The notes: a model not told the origin generated them from the letters alone. A DNA stretch of 43,612 nucleotides from Antribacter soli (GCF_021568775.1 NZ_JAKGSG010000004.1:1-43612), one strand, 5' to 3'; positions 25,108-34,355 are shown, counted from the stretch's first letter. Numbers and translations: made by a program.

Positions 25108-26853
25108 ATGGCATCTACCCGGCTCACCGCGGAGTCCCGGGCTCAAGCCCTGGCCGCGCTCGAGGCCAGCGTGAGCACTTCGGCAGAGCTGGACGTCCTC
25201 GTGATCGGCGGCGGGGTGACGGGCGCGGGCATCGCCCTGGATGCCGTGACGCGCGGCCTGTCCACCGCGGTCGTCGAGGCCCAGGACTGGGCCTCGGGCA
25301 CGTCGAGCCGCAGCAGCAAGCTGGTGCACGGCGGCCTGCGCTACCTGCAGATGCTGGACTTCCACCTGGTGCACGAGGCGCTGACCGAGCGAGACCTGCT
25401 ACTGCGCGACCTTGCGCCGCACCTCGTCCGGCCGGTCCCGTTCCTCTACCCGCTGGAGCACCGGGTCTGGCAGCGCGCGTACGTCGGCGCGGGCATCGCG
25501 CTCTACGACATCCTCGCCACCCTCACCCCGGGGCGGCGGCCCATGCCGTTCCACCGGCACCTGAGCAAGGCCCGCATGGAGGCCAAGTTCCCGGACCTGG
25601 CGCACGACGCCGCCGTCGGCGCCGTCCAGTACTGGGACGCGTCCGTCGACGACGCGCGCCTGGTCGCGACCCTGGTCCGGACGGCCGTGAGCTACGGCGC
25701 GCACGCCGCGAGCCGCACCCAGGTGGTGAGCCTGACGCAGGGGTCGACGGGCGCGGTCAACGGCGCCGTCGTCGTGGACCTCGAGACCGGGCGCGAGATC
25801 ACGGTGCGCGCCCGCTCGGTGATCAACGCGACCGGCGTGTGGACCGAGGACACCGAGGCCCTGGCCGGCAGCGAGGGCGGGCTGCGCGTCCTCGCGTCGA
25901 AGGGCGTGCACATCGTGGTGCCGCGCGAGCGAATCCGCGGCCACGTGGGGCTGATCCTGCAGACCGAGAAGTCGGTGCTGTTCGTCATCCCGTGGTCCCG
26001 CTACTGGATCATCGGCACGACGGACACCCCGTGGGACCTCGACCCGACGCACCCCGTGCCGACCAGCGCCGACATCGACTACGTCCTCGACCACGCGAAC
26101 GCCGTCCTCGCCCACCCGCTGACCAGGGACGACATCATCGGAACCTACGCGGGTCTGCGCCCGCTGCTGCAGCCCGGCACCAAGGCGGGGACGAGCTCCG
26201 CGAAGGTCTCCCGCGAGCACACCGTCGCCAGCCCCACCCCGGGCCTGACGGTGATCGCCGGCGGCAAGCTCACCACCTACCGGATCATGGCCAAGGACGC
26301 CGTCGACTTCGCGATCGGCCAGCGTGCCGCCGCGCTGCCGAGCATCACGCACCAGATCCCGCTGGCCGGCGCGGTGGGCCTCCGGGCCGTCCAGCGCCAG
26401 GCCCGCGCGTGGGCGAAGCGGTTCGGCTGGTCGCCGCCCATGGTGGACCACCTGCTGCACCGGTACGGCTCCAACCTGGCGGAGATCGTCGAGCTCTGCG
26501 ACGCCCAGCCGGACCTCGCCCGGCCCCTCGAGCACGCCCCCGCGTACCTGCGGGCCGAGGTGCACTACGGGGTCTCGCACGAGGGTGCGCTGCACCTGGA
26601 GGACCTGCTGGCGCACCGCACGCGCCTGGTCTACGAGGTGGTGGACCGGGGATCGGCTGCCGCGGAGGAGGCCGCCGCCATCGCGGCGCCCCTGCTGGGC
26701 TGGGACGAGGCGACGGTCGCGCGTGAGGTCGGGCAGTGGCGCTCGCGCGTCACGGCGTTCCTCGCCGCACAGGACGCGCCGGACGACGACTCCGCCGAGG
26801 CGGTTCGCCGGGAGGCCGAGGACGTGGCGGTGATGCAGCCGCTGCGGGTGTAG
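25108..26853 (+). CDS. glpD: Aerobic glycerol-3-phosphate dehydrogenase
   Basis: 581 residues, full length. FAD-dependent membrane-associated enzyme that oxidises glycerol 3-phosphate to dihydroxyacetone phosphate and feeds electrons to quinone. The dinucleotide fold is VLVIGGGVTGAGIALDA (about 31-47), followed by the FAD/substrate segment SGTSSRSSKLVHGGLRYL. Later blocks are VINATGVWTED, GVHIVVPRERI, FVIPWSRYWIIGTTDT, GTYAGLRPLLQPG and VIAGGKLTTYRIMAKDAVD, and the C-terminal cap domain is present. ATG at 25108 follows GTGGATCC, a modest ribosome site. It begins a glpD-glpF-glpK set on the plus strand, each with a gap, so separate promoters are possible. Confidence 0.97.
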   Translation: MASTRLTAESRAQALAALEASVSTSAELDVLVIGGGVTGAGIALDAVTRGLSTAVVEAQDWASGTSSRSSKLVHGGLRYLQMLDFHLVHEALTERDLLLRDLAPHLVRPVPFLYPLEHRVWQRAYVGAGIALYDILATLTPGRRPMPFHRHLSKARMEAKFPDLAHDAAVGAVQYWDASVDDARLVATLVRTAVSYGAHAASRTQVVSLTQGSTGAVNGAVVVDLETGREITVRARSVINATGVWTEDTEALAGSEGGLRVLASKGVHIVVPRERIRGHVGLILQTEKSVLFVIPWSRYWIIGTTDTPWDLDPTHPVPTSADIDYVLDHANAVLAHPLTRDDIIGTYAGLRPLLQPGTKAGTSSAKVSREHTVASPTPGLTVIAGGKLTTYRIMAKDAVDFAIGQRAAALPSITHQIPLAGAVGLRAVQRQARAWAKRFGWSPPMVDHLLHRYGSNLAEIVELCDAQPDLARPLEHAPAYLRAEVHYGVSHEGALHLEDLLAHRTRLVYEVVDRGSAAAEEAAAIAAPLLGWDEATVAREVGQWRSRVTAFLAAQDAPDDDSAEAVRREAEDVAVMQPLRV

Positions 26854-27010
26854 GCGGCCGGAGCCGCGGGGCGACCCGCGACGCCGTCGGCCAGCACCGG
26901 GACGTACACAACTGAACACCCTCGCCCGCCCTGCCCGGGCCCGGTCACCCACCGGCCCGGGGAGCGCGGACATGTCGCCGACATCGTGGTCGGCAGAAAG
27001 CGAGACCGTG

Positions 27011-27742
27011 ATGAATGTGTGGAACGACATCATGGTGCCCGAGTTCCTCGGGACCATGATCCTGCTCCTGGGCGGCGCCGGCGTGGTCGCGAACGCGATC
27101 CTCCCCGGCACCAAGGGCAACGGCGGCGGCTGGCTCCTCATCAACTTCGGGTGGGGCCTGGCGGTCTTCGCCGGCGTCTACGTCGCCCTGCACTCAGGGG
27201 CGCACATCAACCCCGCGGTCACCGTCGGAATCTGGGCCTCGGGCGCCGAGAACTTCGGCCCGGACATCCCCGTGTCGGTCGCGAACTTCTTCGCCTACGC
27301 CGTGGCGCAGCTCGCGGGCGCGGCAGTCGGTGCCGCCCTCGCCTTCCTCACCTACAAGCGGCACTTCGACGAGGACGCCGAGCCCGCGATCAAGCTCGCC
27401 GTCTTCTCGACCGGGCCGAACATCCGCTCGTACGGCTGGAACGTCGTCACCGAGGTGATCGGCACGTTCTTCCTCGTGTTCGTCATCCTGGCGTTCGGGA
27501 ACTGGCCCGGCGACCTCGGCCCTCTCGGCGCCGCGCTCGTCGTGCTCGGCATCGGCGCGAGCCTCGGCGGGCCCACGGGCTACGCCATCAACCCGGCCCG
27601 CGACCTCGGCCCGCGCATCGCGCACTTCCTCCTGCCGATCCGCGGCAAGGGCAGCAGCGACTGGGCCTACTCGTGGGTACCGGTGGTAGGCCCCCTCGTG
27701 GGGGGAGCCCTGGGCGGCCTCCTCGCGGGCGCAGCCTTCTGA
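27011..27742 (+). CDS. glpF: Glycerol uptake facilitator (aquaglyceroporin)
   Basis: 243 residues with six transmembrane helices. It lets glycerol diffuse across the membrane. The two half-helix motifs are present: HINPAVT (Asn67) and AINPARDLGPR (Asn194). The Asp in NPARD is the usual mark of glycerol-conducting rather than water-only members. ATG at 27011 was chosen because it starts directly before the first helix (EFLGTMILLLGGAGVV); the open frame runs back to 26972 without a better ribosome site. It follows glpD by 157 bases and precedes glpK, with a hairpin between. Confidence 0.95.
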   Translation: MNVWNDIMVPEFLGTMILLLGGAGVVANAILPGTKGNGGGWLLINFGWGLAVFAGVYVALHSGAHINPAVTVGIWASGAENFGPDIPVSVANFFAYAVAQLAGAAVGAALAFLTYKRHFDEDAEPAIKLAVFSTGPNIRSYGWNVVTEVIGTFFLVFVILAFGNWPGDLGPLGAALVVLGIGASLGGPTGYAINPARDLGPRIAHFLLPIRGKGSSDWAYSWVPVVGPLVGGALGGLLAGAAF

Positions 27743-27748
27743 CGGGGT

Positions 27749-27802
27749 GCCCGACGCCGGGGGCGAGCCTTCCGTACGGAAGGTGACCCTCCGGCGTCGG
27801 GC
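27749..27802 (+). terminator. Hairpin between glpF and glpK (family I)
   Basis: Outer arms GCCCGACGCCGG (27749-27760) and 27791-27802 are perfectly complementary. The interior has a second palindrome CCTTCCGTACGGAAGG. The outer sequence matches hairpins at 2303 and 41873, while the interior differs. It may limit read-through from glpF into glpK. Confidence 0.7.
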
Positions 27803-27835
27803 GCAAGAATGGGACGAACTGACGAAGGAGTCGAC

Positions 27836-29356
27836 ATGCCTGACTACGTACTCGCGATCGACCAGGGCACCACGAGCTCGCGGGCGATCGTGTTCGACCA
27901 CGGCGGGACCATCGTGTCCACCGGCCAGCTGGAGCACGAGCAGATCTTCCCGCGGGCGGGCTGGGTGGAGCACGACCCGGAGAAGATCTGGGACAACGTG
28001 CGCCAAGCCGTCGGCCTGGCCCTGACGAGGGCGAACATCAACCACACGGACGTCGCCGCCGTCGGCATCACGAACCAGCGCGAGACCACCGTGGTGTGGG
28101 ACAGGACGACCGGCAAGCCCGTCCACAACGCCATCGTCTGGCAGGACACGCGCACGCAGCCGATCGTCGACGCGCTCGGCGGGGCCGAGGGCGCCGACAA
28201 GTACAAGGCCATCGTGGGCCTGCCGCTCGCGACGTACTTCTCCGGACCGAAGGTGAAGTGGATCCTCGACAACGTCGACGGTGCGCGAGAGAAGGCGGAG
28301 CGGGGCGACCTCCTGTTCGGCAACACCGACGCGTGGGTCCTGTGGAACATGACCGGCGGCGTCGACGGCGGCGTGCACGTCACCGACGTCACCAACGCGT
28401 CGCGGACCATGCTCATGGATCTCGACACGCTGTCGTGGCGCGAGGACATCGCCGCCGACATGGGGATCCCGCTCTCGATGCTGCCCGAGATCCGCTCGTC
28501 CTCGGAGGAGTACGGCAGGGGGCGGGCCGGCGGCCTGCTGCCGGGCGTGCCCATCGCGGGCATCCTCGGCGACCAGCAGGCGGCGACGTTCGGGCAGGCG
28601 TGCTTCCAGGTCGGCACCGCGAAGAACACCTACGGCACCGGCAACTTCATGCTCCTCAACACGGGGACCGAGAAGGTGCCGTCGGAGCACGGTCTGCTCA
28701 CCACGGTCTGCTACAAGATCGGGTCCGCGGACGCCGTCTACGCGCTCGAGGGGTCGATCGCCGTCACCGGGGCGCTGGTCCAGTGGCTGCGCGACAACCT
28801 CGGGCTGTTCTCCGACTCGGCCGACGTCGAGTGGCTGGCGCGGAAGGTGACGGACAACGGCGGCGCATACTTCGTGCCGGCGTTCTCCGGGCTCTTCGCG
28901 CCGTACTGGCGGCCCGACGCCCGTGGCGCCCTGGTGGGGCTCACCCGGTACGTGACCCGCAACCACATCGCGCGCGCCGCGCTCGAGGCGGTCGCCTACC
29001 AGACCCGCGAGGTCGTCGACGCCATGGCGCTCGACTCGGGGGTCACGCTGACCGAGCTCAAGGTGGACGGCGGCATGGTCAACAACGAGCTGCTCATGCA
29101 GTTCCAGGCCGACCAGCTCGGCGTCGACGTCGTGCGGCCCGTCGTCGCGGAGACCACCGCGCTCGGGGCCGCGTACGCCGCGGGCATCGCCGTCGGCTTC
29201 TGGAAGGGCGAGGAGGACGTCGTCGCGAACTGGGCGGAGGACCGGCGCTGGACGCCCGACGTCGAGGAAGGCGAGCGGGAGCGGCTCTACCGGAACTGGA
29301 AGAAGGCCGTGACGAAGACGTTCGACTGGGTGGACGAGGACACCCACTCGCACTAG
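27836..29356 (+). CDS. glpK: Glycerol kinase
   Basis: 506 residues, full length FGGY kinase. It phosphorylates glycerol to glycerol 3-phosphate, trapping what GlpF admits. The N-terminal phosphate motif is [16 protein letters not shown]; other blocks are [89 protein letters not shown] and [22 protein letters not shown] at 27836 is fixed by a strong GAAGGAG site five bases upstream. A large perfect hairpin follows at 29379-29451. Together with glpD and glpF it gives a complete route from external glycerol to dihydroxyacetone phosphate. Confidence 0.98.
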   Translation: MPDYVLAIDQGTTSSRAIVFDHGGTIVSTGQLEHEQIFPRAGWVEHDPEKIWDNVRQAVGLALTRANINHTDVAAVGITNQRETTVVWDRTTGKPVHNAIVWQDTRTQPIVDALGGAEGADKYKAIVGLPLATYFSGPKVKWILDNVDGAREKAERGDLLFGNTDAWVLWNMTGGVDGGVHVTDVTNASRTMLMDLDTLSWREDIAADMGIPLSMLPEIRSSSEEYGRGRAGGLLPGVPIAGILGDQQAATFGQACFQVGTAKNTYGTGNFMLLNTGTEKVPSEHGLLTTVCYKIGSADAVYALEGSIAVTGALVQWLRDNLGLFSDSADVEWLARKVTDNGGAYFVPAFSGLFAPYWRPDARGALVGLTRYVTRNHIARAALEAVAYQTREVVDAMALDSGVTLTELKVDGGMVNNELLMQFQADQLGVDVVRPVVAETTALGAAYAAGIAVGFWKGEEDVVANWAEDRRWTPDVEEGERERLYRNWKKAVTKTFDWVDEDTHSH

Positions 29357-29378
29357 CCGGACGCTGCCGGCGGCGGCT

Positions 29379-29451
29379 GTCCGCTTCGAGAACGCCATCA
29401 GGTATCGCCCTCCGTGCGAGGGCGATACCTGATGGCGTTCTCGAAGCGGAC
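29379..29451 (+). terminator. Perfect 34-bp inverted repeat after glpK
   Basis: Arms 29379-29412 and 29418-29451 are complementary at all 34 positions with loop CGTGC. The arms are less GC-rich than the neighbouring DNA. It probably ends the glpK transcript. There is no U-tract. Confidence 0.85.
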
Positions 29452-29472
29452 CTCGCGCCCGCCCTCCCCGGA

Positions 29473-29478
29473 TACCGT
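29473..29478 (+). promoter_or_regulatory. Probable -10 of a leaderless transcript for the iminopeptidase-like gene
   Basis: TACCGT fits TANNNT and lies 6 bases before the GTG at 29485, right after the strong hairpin. It would give the gene its own promoter. Confidence 0.5.
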
Positions 29479-29484
29479 TGGCCC

Positions 29485-30789
29485 GTGAGCCTCAGCTACA
29501 CCCTGCCCGGCGCCCACGTCACCGACCACCGCCTCGAGGTGCCACTCGACTGGTGGGACGACTCGGACCCCCGCCGGATCACCGTCTTCGCCCGCGAGCT
29601 GGTCGACCCCGCGCGGCGCCGCGAGGACCTGCCGCTCCTGGTGTTCCTCCAGGGCGGACCCGGCGGCAAGGGCCCGCGGCCGACCGGCCCGGACGGCTGG
29701 CTCGGCACGGCGCTCAGCCGTTACCGCGTGGTGCTGCTGGACCAGCGCGGGACGGGCCGCAGCAGCGCGGTCCGCGGCGCGGCTCTCGCGGCGGTCGGCA
29801 CGCCCGCGCAGCAGGCGAAGTACCTCACGCACTTCCGCGCGGACTCCGTCGTGGCCGACGCCGAGCACGTGCGCACCACCCTGTACGGCGGCCGCCGGTG
29901 GACGTCGCTGGGCCAGTCGTACGGCGGCTTCATCACGATGACGTACCTCTCGCGCGCCCCGCAGGGCCTCGCCGCGTGCCTCGTGACCGGCGGCCTGCCG
30001 GGCCTGACGGCGAGCGCCCGCGACGTGTACGAGCGCACGCAGCCGCGCGTCGCCGCGAAGAACGAGCGCTTCCGGGCGCGCTACCCGCACGTGACCGAGC
30101 TCCTGGGTCGCATCGCCGACCGCCTCGCCGCCGACGACGTCCGCCTCCCCGGCGGCGACCTCCTCACGGTCCGCCGCTTCCAGTCCCTGGGGATGGACTT
30201 CGGCATGAAGCCCGGCTTCGAGCGGGTCCACTGGATCGTGGACGAGGCCTTCGACGGGTGGTCGGCCGAGGCCGGCGACGACCTGACCGACACGTTCCTC
30301 GCCACGGTCGAGACCGAGACGTCGTTCGCGACGAACCCCCTGTACGCCGTGCTGCACGAGAGCATCTACGCGCAGGCGCACTCGGGCGCGACGGCGTGGT
30401 CGGCGCAGGCCGTGCGGGACGCCGACCCAGCTTTCGCGGAGGACGCGCGGCCGCTGCTCCTCACCGGCGAGATGATCTACCCCTGGATGTTCCGCGAGGT
30501 CGCGGCTCTCCGGCCGTTCGAGGCCGCGGCCGACGCCCTCGCCGAGCGGGACCACTGGAGCGACCTCTACCACCTCGACCTGCTGGCCTCCAACGAGGTG
30601 CCGGTCGAGGCGGCGGTGTACTTCGACGACATGTTCGTCGACGCGGGCCTGTCCCTGGAGACGGCGGCGCACGTGGGCAACGCCGAGGCGTGGGTGACGA
30701 ACGAGTTCGAGCACGACGGCCTGCGGCTCGGCGACGTCCTCGACCGCCTGCTCGCCCGCCTGGACGCCCGCGGCGGCGCGCTGCGCTGA
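29485..30789 (+). CDS. Alpha/beta hydrolase, proline iminopeptidase-like (S33)
   Basis: 434 residues. The S33 family removes N-terminal residues, especially proline, from peptides. Markers are the oxyanion-hole motif LQGGPGGKGPRP, LLDQRGTGRSS, and the nucleophile elbow GQSYGG with its Ser. An all-helical cap follows (LLGRIADRL through MKPGFERVHWIVDEAF). The late ETAAHVGNAEAWVTNEFEHDGLR segment provides the candidate catalytic His. GTG at 29485 is supported by a TANNNT box 6 bases upstream and a good start MSLSYTLPGAHV. The frame stays open far upstream through glpK by chance, because of the high GC content. No signal peptide is visible, so it is likely cytoplasmic. Confidence 0.88.
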   Translation: MSLSYTLPGAHVTDHRLEVPLDWWDDSDPRRITVFARELVDPARRREDLPLLVFLQGGPGGKGPRPTGPDGWLGTALSRYRVVLLDQRGTGRSSAVRGAALAAVGTPAQQAKYLTHFRADSVVADAEHVRTTLYGGRRWTSLGQSYGGFITMTYLSRAPQGLAACLVTGGLPGLTASARDVYERTQPRVAAKNERFRARYPHVTELLGRIADRLAADDVRLPGGDLLTVRRFQSLGMDFGMKPGFERVHWIVDEAFDGWSAEAGDDLTDTFLATVETETSFATNPLYAVLHESIYAQAHSGATAWSAQAVRDADPAFAEDARPLLLTGEMIYPWMFREVAALRPFEAAADALAERDHWSDLYHLDLLASNEVPVEAAVYFDDMFVDAGLSLETAAHVGNAEAWVTNEFEHDGLRLGDVLDRLLARLDARGGALR

Positions 30790-30848
30790 CCTGTGCGCAG
30801 CCTTGCAAGGGCGGCACCGCTTGACCGGTGGCGGACGGGACAGCGTGA

Positions 30849-30965
30849 TCACAGCAGGCGCTCAAGGGCATGCGGAACCTGATCGCACACGTCTGCGACG
30901 GGGTGGACGACGAGTTCGTCTGGCGCGCACTCGCGAACCGGGTGCCGACGATGGTGGCGGAGCTC
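30849..30965 (+). pseudogene. C-terminal remnant of a HepT-like (DUF86) toxin
   Basis: About 39 codons encode SQQALKGMRNLIAHVCDGVD followed by DEFVWRALANRVPTMVAEL. This matches the end of HepT/DUF86 RNase toxins, including the R-x4-H active-site spacing (Arg-Asn-Leu-Ile-Ala-His). The Tyr that normally completes the R-x4-H-x-Y motif is Cys. A TGA at 30846-30848 ends the frame upstream and the roughly 80 N-terminal residues of the family are missing. No partner MNT nucleotidyltransferase is present. An ATG at 30870 exists, but without a clear ribosome site, so I treat it as a decayed fragment. It is convergent with the AbrB-family gene. Confidence 0.6.
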
Positions 30966-30970
30966 GCCCC

Positions 30971-32020
30971 TCACGGCCGGCGGCCGTACCAGCGGGCCAG
31001 CAGGGGCGCGATCGCCAGGATCACGAGCAGCCGCGCGGTCTGGACGGCGACGACGTAGGTGGCGTCCGCGCCCGTGTCGGCGGCGATGGCGAGCACGGCG
31101 AAGATCCCGCCGGGCGTCGTGGCGAGGTAGGCCGTGATCCCGTCGACCGGGGTGAGCAGTGCGAGCAGCCCGCCCATGAGGGCCGTGACCACCACCATCA
31201 CCACGATGATCCCGAGCACCGCGGGCAGCAGGCGGGCGATGGCGACGAGGCTCGCTCGCGTGAACCGCAGCCCGACCTGTGCGCCGATGAGCGCGTACGC
31301 GAACCACTGCACGGGCTCCGGCACGGCGACCGGTCCGAGCCAGCCCTCGGCGGCGATCACCGCCGCGACGACGATCGGCGCGAGCACCACCGCCGTCGGG
31401 AACCGGAGCACGCGGGCGAGGAGCAGCCCGAGGACGAGGGAGACGCCGACGAAGGCCAGCGACCGGCCCAGGCGCGGGTCTGTGACGGGGAGGGCCGCGT
31501 GCGCGTCCCCGGCGTCGAACACGACGGTGGTGACCAGCGGGATCGTGACCAGGACGACGAGCACCCGCAGGTACTGGACGACGGTGACGACGCGGTCGTC
31601 CGCGCCGAGCTCGCGCGCGGTCGCGACCATGCCGGACGCCGCGCCCACGAGCAGCGCGAACGCCCCTGTGACGCGGTTGACGTCCCGGCGCAGAGCCAGT
31701 ACCTGGCCGGCGGCCAGGCTCACCGCCACCGTCCCGAGGGTGACCAGGGCGATCGTCGGCCACGACGCGGCCATGGAGGCGAGCGCAGCCGCGCTGACCA
31801 TCGAGCCGGTGATCACGCCGATGAGCCCCTGCGCCACGCGGAACAGCGGCGCCGGCAGATCGATGCGCGTCGGCGACGTGAGCGCGTGCGCCATCCCGCC
31901 CGCGAGCGCCCCGAACAGCACGGGCGACGGCATCCCCGCCAGGTCGAGCAGCACGCTCGTTCCGATGGCCACGGCCGCGACCAGCAGGTATCCCTGCCAC
32001 CTGGTCCGCTCCCAGCTCAC
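30971..32020 (-). CDS. AbrB-family multi-pass membrane protein
   Basis: 349 residues and about ten transmembrane helices arranged as two similar halves, as in the AbrB-duplication membrane family often labelled putative ammonia monooxygenase. Markers are GMPSPVLFGALAGGMAHAL in half one and RFPTAVVLAPIVVAAVIAA in half two, each followed by a helix with QxLIG-type residues (VAQGLIGVITGSMV; ALIGAQVGLRF), and LATTPGGIFAVLAIAADTGAD near the end. The true substrate of this family is not well established; transport or regulation of a small metabolite is plausible. GTG at 32018-32020 was chosen because GAGG lies about seven bases upstream; a TTG at 32071 would add 17 residues. Confidence 0.82.
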   Translation of the reverse strand: MSWERTRWQGYLLVAAVAIGTSVLLDLAGMPSPVLFGALAGGMAHALTSPTRIDLPAPLFRVAQGLIGVITGSMVSAAALASMAASWPTIALVTLGTVAVSLAAGQVLALRRDVNRVTGAFALLVGAASGMVATARELGADDRVVTVVQYLRVLVVLVTIPLVTTVVFDAGDAHAALPVTDPRLGRSLAFVGVSLVLGLLLARVLRFPTAVVLAPIVVAAVIAAEGWLGPVAVPEPVQWFAYALIGAQVGLRFTRASLVAIARLLPAVLGIIVVMVVVTALMGGLLALLTPVDGITAYLATTPGGIFAVLAIAADTGADATYVVAVQTARLLVILAIAPLLARWYGRRP

Positions 32021-32099
32021 GCCGTGCACCTCACGGCTCCACCGTAGGCGTCCCGTGTTTCGCCGGGGCAACAGTCCATCCCCCGGCGGGCCTCGCAGG

Positions 32100-32843
32100 T
32101 CAGGCCCGGACCAGGCCCGGGACCGACGCCACCAGGTACACGTGGGCGGCCACGACGTCGTCGGGCCGCATGGGCACCTCCATGGCCGGAACGCACAGGT
32201 TCGCCTCGAAGCCGCCGGTGCGGACGCGGGCGACGTCGAAGTACTGGCCCGTCCGCCGGACGTGCCGGCGCGACACCTCGAGCACCGTCCCGTTCATCCT
32301 CGCGACGGCGTCGACCTGCATCGTGAAGGCCCCGTCGGGGCTGAAGGCCTCGGGGTCGAAGCGCAGCGGCTCGTCGTCGGGGTCGGCGTCGGCGAAGGTC
32401 ATGAGCGACGCGTCGGAGGCGTAGAAGGCGTCCTCGTCGGGGAACACGTCGAGCGACCGGCCGAGGGCCACCACGCAGGCGTCGCCCACGACCGGGTGCT
32501 GCGCGTCGCCGAGCAGCGCGATCTCCTCGAGCTCGCACGCGAACGCGGCGAGCACCTCCTGGTCGGAGTCCACCACCTCGGCGATGACGAGCCCGCCGTC
32601 GGCCGCCTGGACGTCCGCGAGGCGGGCGCCGAGCGGTCCGGCGAACGACGTCGTCACCGCGCGCACGAGATCGCCCTCGGTGGTGATGACGAGCCGGGCG
32701 CCGGAGGAGTCCGTCCAGACCTGGAGCGCGACGTCGCGCTCCCTCGCGATGAGCCTGGCCTCGCCGAGCGCCGACTGCACCAGGTCGCGGAAGCCGCTGC
32801 GAGTCTTCACGTCCAGTCCTACGCACGCAAGGTTCGTCGCCAT
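32100..32843 (-). CDS. Hypothetical protein
   Basis: 247 residues, soluble, no signal peptide or membrane helix. I do not recognise the family. The N-terminal half (GLDVKTRSGFRDLVQSALGEARLIARERDVALQVWTDSSGARLVIT) looks like an alpha/beta domain. The second half has VTTSFAGPLGARL, an acidic stretch with YASDASLMTFADADPDDEPLRFD, and a C-terminal beta-rich region ending VVAAHVYLVASVPGLVRA. ATG at 32843 has no ribosome site but TACCGT lies 8 bases upstream, which fits a leaderless start. It lies 48 bases downstream of the RamB-like gene on the same strand. No function is assigned. Confidence 0.75.
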   Translation of the reverse strand: MATNLACVGLDVKTRSGFRDLVQSALGEARLIARERDVALQVWTDSSGARLVITTEGDLVRAVTTSFAGPLGARLADVQAADGGLVIAEVVDSDQEVLAAFACELEEIALLGDAQHPVVGDACVVALGRSLDVFPDEDAFYASDASLMTFADADPDDEPLRFDPEAFSPDGAFTMQVDAVARMNGTVLEVSRRHVRRTGQYFDVARVRTGGFEANLCVPAMEVPMRPDDVVAAHVYLVASVPGLVRA

Positions 32844-32851
32844 GAGTACGA

Positions 32852-32857
32852 ACGGTA
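32852..32857 (-). promoter_or_regulatory. Probable -10 of a leaderless transcript for gene 32100-32843
   Basis: On the minus strand, TACCGT lies 8 bases before the ATG at 32843, matching the TANNNT pattern seen before several other genes here. Confidence 0.4.
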
Positions 32858-32891
32858 AACGCCATCCGGCCCTGAGAGGAAAAACCTCGCC

Positions 32892-34355
32892 TCACTGCTC
32901 CGGCGCGTGCTTGTCCAGGAACGCGTAGACCTCGGCGTCGTCCACGCCGGGGAACGCCCCGCGCGGCAGGGCAGCCAGGACCTGCTGGTGCATCCGGCCG
33001 CTCGGCCAGGCCGACGCCGCCCAGCGCTCCGCGGCGTCCGGCGAGGGCCGCGAGCAGCACGACGGGTCGGGGCAGGTGGAGGCCCGGCGCACCGGGGTGT
33101 CCCGTCCGCGGAACCACTTGGCGTGCGCGTACGGCACGCCCACGGTGATGGAGAACGCGCCGGCGTCGCCGGACCCGGTCTGGGTGGAGCACCAGAACGT
33201 CCCGGCCGGGGTGTCGGTGTACTGGTAGTACTCGCTCGCCTTGTCGCGGCGTGCGAACGCCTCGCGGGCGCCCCACCGCCGGCACACGAGCTGCCCCTCG
33301 ATCGCCCCGGTGACGTCCTGCGGCAGCGGCACGCCGTCGTTGGCGTACCCCCGGAACAGGGCGCCGTCGTCGCCCACCCGGAGGAAGTGCAGCGGGATGC
33401 CGAGGTGGACGGTGGCGAGGTTGGTCAGCCGCATGGCCGCCGCCTCGTGCGTGACGCCGAAGGCGTCCCGGAAGTCCTCGACCGCGAGGTCACGCTCCCG
33501 CTTGCTCGCCTCGAGGAACGCAACAGCCTGCGTCCGCGGCACGAGGCACGCCGCGGCGAAGTACGTGATCTCGACCCGCTGCCGCAGGAACTCGCCGTAG
33601 GACCGGGGCCGCTCGTGCCCGAGCACCCGGTGCGCGATCGCCTGCAGCGCGAGAGACCGCAGCCCGTGGCCGCCGGGCGTGGAGGCGGGCGGCAGGTAGA
33701 TCCGGCCGTTGCGCAGGTCGGTCACGGTGCGGGCGGAGCGCGGCAGGTCCTCCACGTGCAGCAGCGTGAACCCGAGCTGCTCGGCGATCCGTGCGACGGT
33801 CCGGTGGGTGAGCGCGCCGCCGGTGTGGCCGGCGCGCGTGACGAGGTCCTCGGCGATCGTCTCGAACTGCGGGAAGTAGTTGTCGCGAGCCTGCCGCTCG
33901 AGCCGGAGCTCCGTGTTGGCGCGCCGCGCCTCCTCCGGCGTCGCAATCGCCTCCTCCTCGCGGCGCGCAAGCTCCTGGTGCATCCCGACGAGCTGCTCCA
34001 GGACGGGGATCGGCAGCTTCTGGCTCGGCTTGAGGGCAGGCAGGCCGAGGGCGGCGAAGAGCGGCCCCCGCTGCGCCCGGTCGAGCGCGATCTCGAGCGC
34101 CGCCCGGCGCGACGGCGGCTCCGTCGACAGCAGGTCGTTCAGGGGCACCCCGACCGCCTCGGCGATCGCGCGCAGCAGCGACAGCCGCGGCTCGCGCCGC
34201 CCGTTCTCGACGAGGGACAGCAGGCTCGGGGCCGAGCCGACCCGTTCCCCGAGCTGGTCGAGCGTCAGGCCGCGCGCCGTGCGCGCGTGCCGGATCCGCC
34301 GCCCGAGGGTGATGAGGTCGGTGTCCGACGCCGGCCGCTCGTCCGCCTGCACCAT
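32892..34355 (-). CDS. RamB-like transcriptional regulator of acetate metabolism
   Basis: 487 residues. An XRE-type helix-turn-helix lies at about 15-70 (LGRRIRHARTARGLTLDQLGERVG and LSLVENGRREPRLSLLRAIAEAVG). A central DUF955-like region follows, in which the HExxH zinc motif of M78 peptidases is replaced (QAIAHRVLGH), so it is probably not a protease. The C-terminal ligand-type domain includes GQLVCRRWGAREAF, WFRGRDTPVRRASTCPDPSCCS with clustered Cys, and GAFPGVDDAEVYAFLDKH. RamB in Corynebacterium controls acetate and glyoxylate genes. Here the gene diverges from pckG, and an inverted repeat at 34454-34477 lies between, so control of gluconeogenesis from acetyl-CoA-derived carbon is likely. 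ATG at 34355 gives the expected N-terminus. Confidence 0.88.
   Translation of the reverse strand: MVQADERPASDTDLITLGRRIRHARTARGLTLDQLGERVGSAPSLLSLVENGRREPRLSLLRAIAEAVGVPLNDLLSTEPPSRRAALEIALDRAQRGPLFAALGLPALKPSQKLPIPVLEQLVGMHQELARREEEAIATPEEARRANTELRLERQARDNYFPQFETIAEDLVTRAGHTGGALTHRTVARIAEQLGFTLLHVEDLPRSARTVTDLRNGRIYLPPASTPGGHGLRSLALQAIAHRVLGHERPRSYGEFLRQRVEITYFAAACLVPRTQAVAFLEASKRERDLAVEDFRDAFGVTHEAAAMRLTNLATVHLGIPLHFLRVGDDGALFRGYANDGVPLPQDVTGAIEGQLVCRRWGAREAFARRDKASEYYQYTDTPAGTFWCSTQTGSGDAGAFSITVGVPYAHAKWFRGRDTPVRRASTCPDPSCCSRPSPDAAERWAASAWPSGRMHQQVLAALPRGAFPGVDDAEVYAFLDKHAPEQ

Noticed and set aside
30870-31058. A 62-codon small gene starting at the HepT-like segment
   Set aside because: Only the first 30 or so codons resemble HepT. 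The remainder is antisense to the AbrB-family gene, and no ribosome site is evident, so a remnant is the better call.
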